Origin: Elusimicrobiota bacterium
Lineage (GTDB): Bacteria; Elusimicrobiota; Elusimicrobia; Elusimicrobiales; Elusimicrobiaceae
Length of the DNA stretch: 64,000 nt
Direction of reading: 5' to 3'
NCBI GenBank assembly: GCA_009778915.1
Contig: WRFH01000002.1
Coordinates: forward strand, 62,001-126,000
In this document: piece by piece, positions 56,056-64,000 of the stretch
How positions within the stretch are numbered: position 1 is the stretch's first letter
How the letters are laid out: every line of letters starts with the position of its first letter
Made by a program: the position numbers and the translations under genes
Notes under the pieces: generated by a model
What the model was told of the DNA's origin: nothing
The model's input: the letters and a program-made list of their open reading frames with translations, nothing else
The model's database searches: none

Positions 56056-57411
56056 TTAAACAAGGCCTTGGTCAAGCATGGCGTCGGCCACTTTTAAGAA
56101 GCCGGCTATGTTTGCGCCCGCGACATAATTTCCCGCGGCGCCGTATTCTTTGGCGGTGGTCAGGCAGGTTTTATGTATGCTTTTCATAATTTTCTGAAGT
56201 TCCGCGTCAACCTGTTCTTTAGGCCAGGCCATGCGCAGGCTGTTTTGGGACATTTCCAAGCCGGATACTGCCACGCCGCCGGCGTTTGCCGCCTTTCCGG
56301 GCGCGTATAATATTTTGGCTTTTTGGAATTCCGCTATGGCCTCCGCCGTGCATGGCATGTTTGAACCTTCGCTTACGCAGAAGCAGCCGTTTTTGAGAAG
56401 CGTTTTGGCGTCGTTAACGTCAAGCTCGTTTTCCGCCGCCGTCGGGAAAGCGACGTCGCACTTGACTGTCCACGTTTTTTTGCCCGCGGGCAGAAGTTCC
56501 GCTTTCGGGAATTTTTTGATATACGCGGAAAATTCATGCTCTCTTTTTACAAACATTAAATCTTTAAGGAACTCCAGTTTTTCCGGGCTGACGCCGTCTT
56601 TGTCGTACACGGCGTTTGTCGAGGAGGCGAACGCCACTACTTTGCCGCCCAGCTCGTTAACTTTTTCAATGGTAAAAACGCCCACGTTGCCCGTGCCGGA
56701 GATTACGCAGGTTTTTCCTTTTAAAGAATCTCCGCGCGTCGCCAGCATTTCCTGCGCGAAGTACGTCGCGCCGTAGCCGGTGGCTTCAGGGCGTATAAGA
56801 CTGCCGCCCCAGTTAAGTCCCTTGCCGGTAAACACGCCGGAAAATTCGTTGGAGAGTTTTTTATACTGGCCGAACATAAAACCTATTTCGCGCCCGCCTA
56901 CGCCGATATCGCCCGCCGGCACGTCCGTAAAAGGGCCGATGTGGCGGTAAAGCTCGTTCATAAAACTCTGGCAGAAACGCATGACTTCCGTGTCAGATTT
57001 CCCTTTGGGTTCAAAATCGCTGCCGCCTTTGCCGCCGCCCATGGGCAGCGTGGTTAAAGCGTTTTTAAAAGTTTGTTCAAAAGCTAAAAATTTAAGCATG
57101 CCCAGCGTCACTGTTTCGCGGAATCTCATGCCGCCTTTGTACGGCCCTATGGCGCTTGAATGCTGCACGCGGAAGCCGCGGTTGATATGTATTTCGCCTT
57201 TATCGTCCGTCCATGGCACGCGGAACATAATTACGCGTTCGGGTTCTACCATTCTTTCCAAAATTTTATTTTTCAGATACTCAGGGTGCCTTTCAAGCAC
57301 CGGGACCAGCGTGTGAGCGACTTCCTCCACCGCCTGGTGGAAAACAAGCTGCTCCGGATTTTTCTTAATTACGTCGGTAAGGAGTTGGTCAATGTAGGTT
57401 TTGACTTCCAT
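56056..57411 (-). CDS. gdhA: glutamate dehydrogenase, probably NADP-specific
   Basis: Interconverts glutamate and 2-oxoglutarate plus ammonia. The 451-residue protein has the hexameric GDH blocks GGMRFRETVTLGMLKFLAFEQTFKNAL (GGMRF), LPMGGGKGGSDFEPKGKSD with the catalytic Lys region, DVPAGDIGVGGREIGFMFG and GTGNVGVFTIEKV for nucleotide binding. GGAGG lies 11 nt before the ATG. It follows the amino-acid-degrading pair at 57487-59648 on the same strand, and either direction would link ammonia and glutamate metabolism. Confidence 0.95.
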   Translation of the reverse strand: MEVKTYIDQLLTDVIKKNPEQLVFHQAVEEVAHTLVPVLERHPEYLKNKILERMVEPERVIMFRVPWTDDKGEIHINRGFRVQHSSAIGPYKGGMRFRETVTLGMLKFLAFEQTFKNALTTLPMGGGKGGSDFEPKGKSDTEVMRFCQSFMNELYRHIGPFTDVPAGDIGVGGREIGFMFGQYKKLSNEFSGVFTGKGLNWGGSLIRPEATGYGATYFAQEMLATRGDSLKGKTCVISGTGNVGVFTIEKVNELGGKVVAFASSTNAVYDKDGVSPEKLEFLKDLMFVKREHEFSAYIKKFPKAELLPAGKKTWTVKCDVAFPTAAENELDVNDAKTLLKNGCFCVSEGSNMPCTAEAIAEFQKAKILYAPGKAANAGGVAVSGLEMSQNSLRMAWPKEQVDAELQKIMKSIHKTCLTTAKEYGAAGNYVAGANIAGFLKVADAMLDQGLV

Positions 57412-57486
57412 ATTATTTTGCGCCTCCGCGCGTACAAAATTATTAGATTGTTACAATATATTATATATTTTTTGCGGCAAAGTGTA

Positions 57487-58443
57487 TTAGCGTAGTAGGA
57501 CGCGTTCGATTATTTTTTTCTCCGGAATAAACGGAGAGTGCAGGTTGGGAGTCAGCGCGGTTATCGCGGCGTTGATTTTTTGCTCTTTGCTGTGTGTTAC
57601 GCCGTCGCCGCTTAAATATTTTTTGCCGGCGCGCACGAGGGCGGCTTCGGGAACCAGACCTATTATTTCACTTCCTTTTACTTCAATGCCGAGTTTGGCG
57701 GCTTCTGATTTGCAGGCTTCGTATACGTCGTAGAGGGACGTTGTTTTGTAGTCCGTCAGATTGAAAGATACTTGCGCCGCGTTGTACCGCGGCGCGGCCC
57801 AACCCAGCGTTTTGACGGCTTTAAGTTTACTTCTCAAAATAGCGGCAATTTGTTTGGCCAGCGCGACGTCTTCGGTATTTAACGTGACGTTAAAAGCGAT
57901 TAAAAAATTTCTTGCGCCGGTTATTAGCGCGCCGCTTTTTTGCACGGAGGGAGAAAAATTCGCCGGGCCGAAATCCGGCGGCAGTTCTTTTAATTTTTGC
58001 GGCAAACTTTCATATCCGCCTTTTCTGATAAAGGCCAAATTTTTTCTTTCCGGCGCGCTTGCCGCTTCTTCATATAAGTAGACGGGAATATACAGTTCGT
58101 CCGCAACTTTCTCTGCCAGTTTTTTTGCGATATCAACGCAGTCCCGCATAGTCGTTTCCTTGACGGGAATGAACGGGCACACGTCCACCGCGCCGAGGCG
58201 CGGGTGGGTGCCTGCGTGCTGCCGCATATCGATAAGTTCGCAGGATTTTTGGACCAGCGCGAAAGCCGCGCTAAATACTTTTTCCGGCGTGCCGGCGAAA
58301 GTTATGACTGTGCGGTTTGCGTCGTGCCCCGTGTCAACGTGCAGGATTTTTACGCCGCAGTTTTGCGCGGCGCGGACAATCTGCTCTATTTTATTTTTGT
58401 CCCGCCCTTCGGAGATATTCGGCACGCATTCAATCAGTTTCAT
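57487..58443 (-). CDS. ftcD: glutamate formimidoyltransferase
   Basis: Transfers formimino from N-formiminoglutamate to tetrahydrofolate in histidine breakdown. The 318-residue protein corresponds to the transferase half only; no cyclodeaminase domain is fused. It has LIECVPNISEGRDKNKIEQI, HVDTGHDANRTVITFAG, DMRQHAGTHPRLGAVDVCPF and GYESLPQKLKELPPDFGP. The start overlaps the pepT stop by ATGA. No other hut genes are in the window. Confidence 0.94.
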   Translation of the reverse strand: MKLIECVPNISEGRDKNKIEQIVRAAQNCGVKILHVDTGHDANRTVITFAGTPEKVFSAAFALVQKSCELIDMRQHAGTHPRLGAVDVCPFIPVKETTMRDCVDIAKKLAEKVADELYIPVYLYEEAASAPERKNLAFIRKGGYESLPQKLKELPPDFGPANFSPSVQKSGALITGARNFLIAFNVTLNTEDVALAKQIAAILRSKLKAVKTLGWAAPRYNAAQVSFNLTDYKTTSLYDVYEACKSEAAKLGIEVKGSEIIGLVPEAALVRAGKKYLSGDGVTHSKEQKINAAITALTPNLHSPFIPEKKIIERVLLR

Positions 58444-59648
58444 TTTACGGTTACTATTTCTTTGATAACTTCAAAAGATTTTTCCATCGCGTCCAGCGAG
58501 GCCCACTCATACGGGCCGTGGGCGCCGTCGTAGCCGGCGAAAATGTTCGGCGTAGGCAGACACATGAAGGACAGCCGCGCGCCGTCTGTGCCGCCGCGTA
58601 TCTGGCGCAGTTTATATTTTACGCCGCACGCTTTCAGCGCGGCTTCCAGTTTTTCAAGCGCGGCAGGATTTTTATCCAAAATTATTTTCATGTTGCGGTA
58701 CTGCTCTTTAATTGTAAGAGCAATGTTCGCGCCATTGTAAGTCGCTTTTTTGGCTTCTATTAATTTTTTAAGTTCTTCTTCCAGCGCGTACAGTTTGTTT
58801 AAATCATGTTCGCGTATAATACCTTTGATTTCCATTTTTTCGACGTTGCCGGTAACGTTATTAAAGAGGATAAAACCTTCTGTACCTTCGGTGGTTTCCG
58901 GAAGTTTTGAGACGGGCCAGGAATTAATAAGGTCCGCCGCCGCGCGTACGGGGTTTACCATTATATTTTTGGCGGAACCGGGGTGGCAGTTTACGCCGGT
59001 GATTTCTATTTTAAAAGAGTCGGCGTTAAAGTTTCCGTTTTCCACGCTGCCAAGTTTGTCGCCGTCTATGGTATAAGCGTAATCCGCGCCGAAGGCTTTT
59101 ACGTCGAATTTGTCCGCGCCGCGGCCTATTTCTTCGTCCGGCGTAAACGCTATTTTTACCGGGCCTTGTTTAATTTGCGGGTTTTTTATAAGCGTTTCGG
59201 CAAGCGTCATAATTATGGCTATGCCGGCCTTGTCGTCGGCGCCGAGAAGCGAAGTGCCGTCCGTGGTGATCATATCATGCCCTTTACAATCAGCGCCCGG
59301 CGTGACGGACATATTTTTTAATTTGTTGATGACTATTTTACCGCCGTCGTAATTTTTATGCACCCGCGGGTTTACGTTTTTACCGTTGAAATCAGGAGAC
59401 GTGTCCATATGCGCTATAAAACCAACCGCAGGCGCTTTTACGCCGGCGGAGGCCGGAATTTCGGCCATGACATAACCGTATTCGGACAGCCTGATTTTTG
59501 ACGCGCCTATTGTTTTTAATTCTTCCGCCAGCATTTTTGCAAACTGCATTTGCCCGGGCGTGCTGGGGCAGGTTTCTGCGTCCGGGTTTGAAGCGGTTTC
59601 CATTTTAACGTATTTTAAAAAGCGGTTTAAAATTAATTGTTTTGACAT
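58440..59648 (-). CDS. pepT: peptidase T (tripeptide aminopeptidase)
   Basis: Cytoplasmic M20 zinc peptidase, 402 residues, removing the N-terminal residue of tripeptides. Metal and catalytic residues are visible: GFIAHMDTSPDFNG (His and Asp), TSLLGADDKAGIAIIM (bridging Asp), AFTPDEEIGRGADKF (Glu pair) and NCHPGSAKNIMVNPVRAA in the lid. GAGAT precedes the ATG. The promoter region is a 49-bp spacer shared with the divergent lipoprotein gene. Confidence 0.96.
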   Translation of the reverse strand: MSKQLILNRFLKYVKMETASNPDAETCPSTPGQMQFAKMLAEELKTIGASKIRLSEYGYVMAEIPASAGVKAPAVGFIAHMDTSPDFNGKNVNPRVHKNYDGGKIVINKLKNMSVTPGADCKGHDMITTDGTSLLGADDKAGIAIIMTLAETLIKNPQIKQGPVKIAFTPDEEIGRGADKFDVKAFGADYAYTIDGDKLGSVENGNFNADSFKIEITGVNCHPGSAKNIMVNPVRAAADLINSWPVSKLPETTEGTEGFILFNNVTGNVEKMEIKGIIREHDLNKLYALEEELKKLIEAKKATYNGANIALTIKEQYRNMKIILDKNPAALEKLEAALKACGVKYKLRQIRGGTDGARLSFMCLPTPNIFAGYDGAHGPYEWASLDAMEKSFEVIKEIVTVK

Positions 59649-59697
59649 GATTATCTCTTATAAACTATTATAAATAAATTTTTTGTATAATATTTGC
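59649..59697. promoter_or_regulatory. 49-bp divergent promoter between pepT and the LEA14-like gene
   Basis: Plus strand: TATAAT at 59686-59691, preceded by TTTTTTG, puts +1 on the A of the ATG at 59698 (leaderless). Minus strand: another TATAAT lies about 24 bases before the pepT ATG, which has a GAGAT site. Two kinds of start therefore share one spacer. Confidence 0.6.
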
Positions 59698-60159
59698 ATG
59701 ACAAAGAGACTTCTCTTTTTAACCCTTTTCTCATTTTTCTTTTTTGCCTGCGCTTCTATGCAGGAAAATTATAATATGGTCAACTGCAAGTATGACATAG
59801 TGTCCGTGCAGCCGACGGATTATAACCCAGATAACACAATATCAATGGACGTATCGATAGCCATCAGCAATTTAAACAAGGCGGCAGCAGCCGCTGTTAA
59901 ACGGTTTGAAGGCGACTTGTACGTAAACGACGTGGACGTCAGCGCGCTTACCTTAAAAGACGTGCGCGTCGAAGCCGGTGAAACTAAAGTAGTTAAGTCC
60001 AGCCTTGATGTCCCGCTCAAAAATTTGGGCAAGCTTGTCGGGCTGGTCAGCATGGGCAGCGTATCGGTTGATTATAAAGTAAAAGGCACTATATATTTTA
60101 CTACCCCGGTAGGCGACGTCCCGTTCCCGGTCACCATATATCAAAGCAAAAAAATTTAA
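59698..60159 (+). CDS. LEA14-like lipoprotein
   Basis: The protein has 153 residues from ATG 59698 (MTKRLLFLTLFSFFFFACAS), a lipoprotein signal with FFAC lipobox. The mature domain has NCKYDIVSVQPTDYN, ISMDVSIAISNLNKAAAAAV, FEGDLYVNDVDVSALTL and VDYKVKGTIYFTTPVG, the beta-sandwich pattern of LEA14/WHy-type proteins. An in-frame start at 59683 would lie inside the -10 box. Role unknown, probably envelope stress or structure. Confidence 0.83.
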   Translation: MTKRLLFLTLFSFFFFACASMQENYNMVNCKYDIVSVQPTDYNPDNTISMDVSIAISNLNKAAAAAVKRFEGDLYVNDVDVSALTLKDVRVEAGETKVVKSSLDVPLKNLGKLVGLVSMGSVSVDYKVKGTIYFTTPVGDVPFPVTIYQSKKI

Positions 60160-60163
60160 AAAC

Positions 60164-60189
60164 CGCCCCGCAAGGGGCGTAGTTTTTTT
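60164..60189 (+). terminator. intrinsic terminator after the LEA14-like gene
   Basis: CGCCCC-GCAA-GGGGCG stem-loop followed by TAG and seven T. Confidence 0.85.
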
Positions 60190-60205
60190 AGGACAGCCTA
60201 ACATT

Positions 60206-60217
60206 CAACATATGTTG
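60206..60217. promoter_or_regulatory. 12-bp palindrome upstream of the hyd operon (candidate operator)
   Basis: CAACATATGTTG is a perfect 12-bp palindrome 32 bp before the hydC start, in the only spacer that could hold the operon promoter. TAAC and GTTA flank it asymmetrically. It could be a repressor site; it is not a match to the Rex consensus. Confidence 0.35.
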
Positions 60218-60248
60218 GGTTATCCTTATGTATTAACAGGAGAGAATT

Positions 60249-60740
60249 ATGGCTGAAGTAACGACAAAACCTTCCATTGACCTGGCCGCAATCGCGGATA
60301 AATGGAAAGGAAAAGACGGCAGTCTTATAATGATACTGCATACGGTACAGGACGCTCTCGGTTACGTGCCGAGGGAAACTTCTTTAGAACTTTCAAGACT
60401 TACGGGCGTGCCTCTGGCAAGAATATACGAGGTGCTGACTTTTTACCACTTTTTTAAATTAACCCCGCCGGCGAAATACCAGATTTCCGTCTGCCACGGC
60501 ACGGCCTGCTATCTTAAAGGCGCGTCCGATTTGACAAAAGAGCTGCACAATATCACCGGCGTTAACGAGGGGGAAACGTCGGAGGACGGTATGTATTCCG
60601 TCACGGCGCTGCGTTGCGTGGGCTGCTGCGCGCTGGCGCCGGTAATGCTGGTCAACGGCAGGGTTTACGGCGGCGTCAAACCGGCGGACGTTAAAGCCAT
60701 TCTTAACGAAATTATGAAAGAGGGCGCGCAAAATGCTTAA
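60249..60740 (+). CDS. hydC: [FeFe] hydrogenase subunit HydC (NuoE-like 2Fe-2S protein)
   Basis: Thioredoxin-fold 2Fe-2S subunit, 163 residues, of the trimeric NAD-linked hydrogenase. The four Cys ligands are in SVCHGTACYLKGA (C-x4-C) and LRCVGCCALAPVM (C-x3-C type). YVPRETSLELSRLTGVPLARIYEVLTFY (LTGVPLARIYEVLTFY) is the NuoE N-terminal helix bundle. AGGAGAG precedes the ATG. It overlaps hydB by 8 nt. Confidence 0.93.
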   Translation: MAEVTTKPSIDLAAIADKWKGKDGSLIMILHTVQDALGYVPRETSLELSRLTGVPLARIYEVLTFYHFFKLTPPAKYQISVCHGTACYLKGASDLTKELHNITGVNEGETSEDGMYSVTALRCVGCCALAPVMLVNGRVYGGVKPADVKAILNEIMKEGAQNA

Positions 60741-62601
60741 TACAAAAAAAATAAACAATCTTAAAGAAGATTTTCAGAAAAATTATAAAAAAGTCGCGCA
60801 GCGCGTAACCATATGCGGCGACACAAGCTGCGCTTCCGGCGGTTCGCTTAAAGTCTACGACACTTTTAAAGAAGAAATGTCAAAACGCGGTCTTAACTTT
60901 TGTCTGGAAATCACTTCGTCATGCCTTGAAAACAGCACTTATATAACGAAAAGCGGCTGCCAGGGTTTCTGCTCCCAGGGCCCGCTGGTGGAAGTCAACG
61001 GCATACTTTACGTGAAAGTAAAACCGGCGGACGTCAGCGAAATTATAGACAAAACAATTTTGAAAGGCGAAGTTATCGACAGGCTTTTATATTTGGACGC
61101 TAAGGATAACACGCGCTGCAAAACTAAAGAAGACATCATATTCTACAAGAAACAGCACCGCATACTTCTGGCGGACTGCGGCACGCTTAACCCGGAAGAT
61201 ATCGGCGAATACATAGCGTCCGGCGGCTTTCAGGGCCTCATAAAAGCTTTTGAAAAAGGGCCCGAGGGTACTATCGAAGAAATGAAAATTTCCGGCCTGC
61301 GCGGCCGCGGCGGCGGCGGTTTCCCGACGGGGCTCAAGTGGTCTATCACCCGCGCGTCAAAAGGCAAACAGAAATATATGATTTGCAACGGCGACGAAGG
61401 GGACCCGGGCGCTTATATGGACCGCTCTATGCTTGAAGGCAATCCTTACGCCGTTATCGAAGGAATGATGATTGCCGGTTACGCGACGGGCGCCAGTGAG
61501 GGCCTGTTTTATATCCGCGCCGAATATCCGAACGCCTATAAACGTATTCAGGACAGCATTGACAAGTTATACAAACTTGGTCTGCTGGGCAAAAATATTC
61601 TGGGCTCTGGTTTTAACTATGATTTGGAAATCAGGCTTGGCGCGGGCGCGTTTGTCTGCGGCGAAGAAACGGCTTTAATAGCTTCGATAGAAGGCAAGCG
61701 CGGCACGCCGTCCCCAAAGCCGCCTTTCCCGTCCGTCAAAGGTTTATGGGGCTGCCCCACAACCATTAATAACGTTGAAACGCTGGCCGCGGTATCTTAT
61801 ATATTAAGGAACGGCGGCGCGTGGTATGCTAAAATCGGCACCGAAAAAAGCAAGGGCACAAAAGTTTTCGCGATGACCGGCAAAAGCAAAAACACCGGTT
61901 TGATAGAAATCCCTCTGGGTGCAACCGTTAAAGAGGCCGTTTACGACATCGGCGGCGGCCCGCTTAAAGGAGAAGAGGCCAAAGCGGTGCAGACCGGCGG
62001 CCCGAGCGGCGGCGTAATATCCAAAGTAAATTTCAATATGCCCATAACCTATGAATCTTTGCAGGAAATAGGCTCAATAATGGGCTCCGGCGGTTTAATC
62101 GTCATGGACGAGACGGACTGCATGGTTGACATTTCAAAATTCTACCTTGATTTCTGCGTCGACGAATCCTGCGGGAAATGCGCGCCGTGCCGCATAGGCA
62201 GCTACCAGCTGCTGGATATTCTGGAGCGCATAACGTCCGGCAAGGGCGAACCCGAAGACGTGGAAAAAATGCAGACCATAGCCAACGCTATGAAAAAAGC
62301 GTCTCTGTGCGGCTTGGGCCAGACCGCGCCGAACCCGGTGCTTTCCACGCTGCGCTTTTTCCGCGAAGAATATGACGACCATATACTCCGCAAAAAATGC
62401 CCGACGGGCAAATGCGGCAAACTGATAACTTATGAAATTATTACCAAAAACTGCGTCGGCTGCGGCGCGTGCAAACGCGCGTGCCCGGTAACCGCCATCA
62501 CGGGCGAAACGCGCGCCCCGCATTTGATAGACCAAAAGAAATGCATAAAATGCGGCCAGTGCTTTGCGGCGTGCAAATTCAACGCGGTGCATAAGGGGTA
62601 A
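60733..62601 (+). CDS. hydB: [FeFe] hydrogenase subunit HydB (NuoF-like, FMN and NAD(H)-binding)
   Basis: Flavin-containing subunit of 622 residues. An N-terminal thioredoxin-like 2Fe-2S domain (ICGDTSCASGG, CQGFCSQGP) is followed by the NADH/FMN core: GLRGRGGGGFPTGLKW, CNGDEGDPGAYMDR and GAGAFVCGEETALIASIEG. The 4Fe-4S site is DESCGKCAPCRIGSYQ. Two C-terminal 4Fe-4S motifs follow (CVGCGACKRACPVTAI, CIKCGQCFAACKFNAV). This domain set is that of electron-bifurcating HydB. It ends 3 nt before hydA. Confidence 0.95.
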   Translation: MLNTKKINNLKEDFQKNYKKVAQRVTICGDTSCASGGSLKVYDTFKEEMSKRGLNFCLEITSSCLENSTYITKSGCQGFCSQGPLVEVNGILYVKVKPADVSEIIDKTILKGEVIDRLLYLDAKDNTRCKTKEDIIFYKKQHRILLADCGTLNPEDIGEYIASGGFQGLIKAFEKGPEGTIEEMKISGLRGRGGGGFPTGLKWSITRASKGKQKYMICNGDEGDPGAYMDRSMLEGNPYAVIEGMMIAGYATGASEGLFYIRAEYPNAYKRIQDSIDKLYKLGLLGKNILGSGFNYDLEIRLGAGAFVCGEETALIASIEGKRGTPSPKPPFPSVKGLWGCPTTINNVETLAAVSYILRNGGAWYAKIGTEKSKGTKVFAMTGKSKNTGLIEIPLGATVKEAVYDIGGGPLKGEEAKAVQTGGPSGGVISKVNFNMPITYESLQEIGSIMGSGGLIVMDETDCMVDISKFYLDFCVDESCGKCAPCRIGSYQLLDILERITSGKGEPEDVEKMQTIANAMKKASLCGLGQTAPNPVLSTLRFFREEYDDHILRKKCPTGKCGKLITYEIITKNCVGCGACKRACPVTAITGETRAPHLIDQKKCIKCGQCFAACKFNAVHKG

Positions 62602-62604
62602 AAT

Positions 62605-64000
62605 ATGATTAAAGCTACGATAAACGGTAAACAAATAGAAGTCAAAGAAGGCACCACTATACTTGAGGCGGCGCGCCTTGTCAACATGAGAATTCCGGTG
62701 CTGTGCAAACATCCGGATTTAGAGGCCGGCTCCGGCTGCGGCATATGCATTGTAAAAGCCAAAGGCATAGGAAAAATGCTCCGCGCGTGCTCGACGATGG
62801 TTGAAAATAATATGGACATCACGACGCATGATCCTGAAATCGTCAGCGTGCGCCGGACGGTTTTGGAGCTCATCATGTCCAACCACCCCAAAGACTGCCT
62901 CACCTGCGCCCGCAACCAGGACTGCGAACTGCAAAGGCTTTGCGCGGAATTCGGCATAAGGGAAGATTATTTCCCGAATATTCTGGAGCGCCACAAATAT
63001 AAATATGATAATACGACGAAAACGATAGTCATAGACGGCAGGAAGTGCATTGCCTGCGGTCGCTGCGTAAACGTCTGCCAGAAACACCAGAACGTCTGGG
63101 CGTTGTCTTTCCAGAAACGCGGCATTGAAACCGCGCTGAGCCCGGCTGGCGATATTACGCTTAATGAAAGCCCGTGCGTAAAATGCGGCCAGTGCTCAAA
63201 CCACTGCCCTGTCGGTTCCATCGTCGAATATGACGAAACGCAGAAAGTATGGGAAGCGCTTAATAATAAAGATAAATACTGCGTCGCGCAGATTGCGCCG
63301 GCTGTCAGAGTTTCCGTCGGGGAAGCGTTCGGCTATCCGATTGGCTCTAATTTGACGGGCAAGCTTGTAAGCGCGCTTAAAAAGCTCGGTTTTAAAGCCG
63401 TGTTTGACACGAACATGGGCGCGGATATGACGATTATCGAAGAAGGCAATGAATTTGTCAAAAAATTTAAAGCCAAAGACAATCTGCCTTTAATTACGTC
63501 GTGCTGCCCGGCGTGGGTTGATTATCTGGAAAAGTTCCACCCGGACATGATAGGCAATTTCTCGTCGTGCAAGAGCCCGCATGAAATAGTAGGCGTTCTG
63601 GCAAAAACTTATTACGCGCAGAAAAATAATATAGACCCGTCCAAAATCGTCATGGTCTCCATTATGCCGTGCACGGCCAAAAAATATGAAATCTCGCGTT
63701 CGCAGGAAATGTTTTCGTCAGGCCAGCAGGATGTGGACGTTTCTCTCACCACGCGCGAACTCGCCCGCATGATAAAGCAAAGCGGCATTGACTTTAAAAA
63801 TATAGAGGACGCGGAAGGAGACAGCGTGCTGGGCACCTACAGCGGCGCCGGAACGATTTTCGGCACGACGGGCGGCGTTATGGAAGCCGCGCTTCGCACC
63901 GCGTATCATCTGATAACAAACAAAGAGCTTGCCGATGTTGAGTTTAAAGCGGTCCGCGGCTTGAAAGGTATTAAAGACACGGTTATAGATGTTGACGGAA
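62605..64000 (+). CDS. hydA: [FeFe] hydrogenase catalytic subunit HydA, C-terminus cut by window edge
   Basis: About 465 codons are visible. Domains in order: plant-type 2Fe-2S (CGICIVKAKG after SGC; start MIKATINGKQIEVKEG), the His-Cys3 cluster (NHPKDCLTCARNQDCELQ), two 4Fe-4S motifs (CIACGRCVNVCQKHQNVW, CVKCGQCSNHCPVGSI), then the H-cluster domain with L1 TSCCPAWVDYL and L2 IMPCTAKKYE. The L3 motif lies beyond the edge. With HydB and HydC this is the trimeric group A3 type, which uses NADH and ferredoxin together to make H2. AAGGGG precedes the ATG. Confidence 0.95.
   Translation, partial: MIKATINGKQIEVKEGTTILEAARLVNMRIPVLCKHPDLEAGSGCGICIVKAKGIGKMLRACSTMVENNMDITTHDPEIVSVRRTVLELIMSNHPKDCLTCARNQDCELQRLCAEFGIREDYFPNILERHKYKYDNTTKTIVIDGRKCIACGRCVNVCQKHQNVWALSFQKRGIETALSPAGDITLNESPCVKCGQCSNHCPVGSIVEYDETQKVWEALNNKDKYCVAQIAPAVRVSVGEAFGYPIGSNLTGKLVSALKKLGFKAVFDTNMGADMTIIEEGNEFVKKFKAKDNLPLITSCCPAWVDYLEKFHPDMIGNFSSCKSPHEIVGVLAKTYYAQKNNIDPSKIVMVSIMPCTAKKYEISRSQEMFSSGQQDVDVSLTTRELARMIKQSGIDFKNIEDAEGDSVLGTYSGAGTIFGTTGGVMEAALRTAYHLITNKELADVEFKAVRGLKGIKDTVIDVDG

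Noticed and set aside
1-64000. CRISPR array, transposon, phage or integrase
   Set aside because: No spaced direct repeats, transposase, integrase or phage structural proteins were seen; the only mobility hints are the two 3'-end relics and the two palindromic elements.

Overview
The window reads as one continuous bacterial chromosome segment from a strictly anaerobic, diderm, fermentative bacterium. The best guess is a host-associated member of the Elusimicrobiota (Elusimicrobium-like). This rests on gene content: a group 4 [NiFe] hydrogenase operon and a HydABC-type [FeFe] hydrogenase together, several PilE-like pilins scattered as single genes, lipoproteins, a porin and gmhA. It is not a marker-gene assignment. 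No rRNA, tRNA, CRISPR array, transposase or phage gene was seen.

Layout. 1-3243 (minus): thiamin unit with a TPP riboswitch, SSS symporter, thiamin pyrophosphokinase, a membrane protein and a GNAT-like protein cut by the left edge. 3330-10675 (plus): ileS-lspA-TPR lipoprotein-divergent P-type ATPase-queF-anchored protein. 10676-11044: non-coding, with a long palindrome. 11045-12643 (minus): VWA lipoprotein. 12743-22680 (plus): 11-subunit membrane-bound [NiFe] hydrogenase, its maturation protease and one small secreted gene. 22705-23316: beta-barrel protein. 23430-31580: moxR/DUF58/Bat (aerotolerance-type) operon, running into gmhA, rpiB and pgi (to 34301). 34359-36376 (minus): pilin and flippase. 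36623-50705 (plus): purine operon purC-S-L-Q-F-D-E-M-N-H, interrupted by four secreted-protein genes. 50706-56055: ghost of a second purH 3' end, porin, pilin, smpB, DtxR-like regulator, GT39-like glycosyltransferase, pilin-like gene. 56056-59648 (minus): gdhA, glutamate formimidoyltransferase, peptidase T. 59698-64000 (plus): LEA14-like lipoprotein, then hydC-hydB-hydA, with hydA cut by the right edge.

How it fits together. Peptidase T, formiminotransferase and glutamate dehydrogenase point to peptide and amino-acid catabolism. The electron-confurcating HydABC type would dispose of NADH and ferredoxin electrons as H2. The membrane [NiFe] complex would couple ferredoxin oxidation to ion pumping. 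The purine operon covers most of de novo IMP synthesis, but purK and purB are not here.

Most notable: (1) PurF has lost its glutaminase nucleophile (Cys to Gly) and the oxyanion Asn (to Ser). (2) Degenerate second copies of the purL and purH 3' ends lie downstream of the intact genes and bracket accessory DNA. (3) Many first genes have a -10 box exactly where the transcript would begin at, or one base from, the start codon (leaderless). (4) Two pilin genes 17 kb apart share a 30-bp upstream element. (5) The [NiFe] hydrogenase keeps all metal-binding cysteines yet carries a complete complex-I-like membrane arm. (6) Two long palindromic intergenic elements share a hairpin-tip motif.
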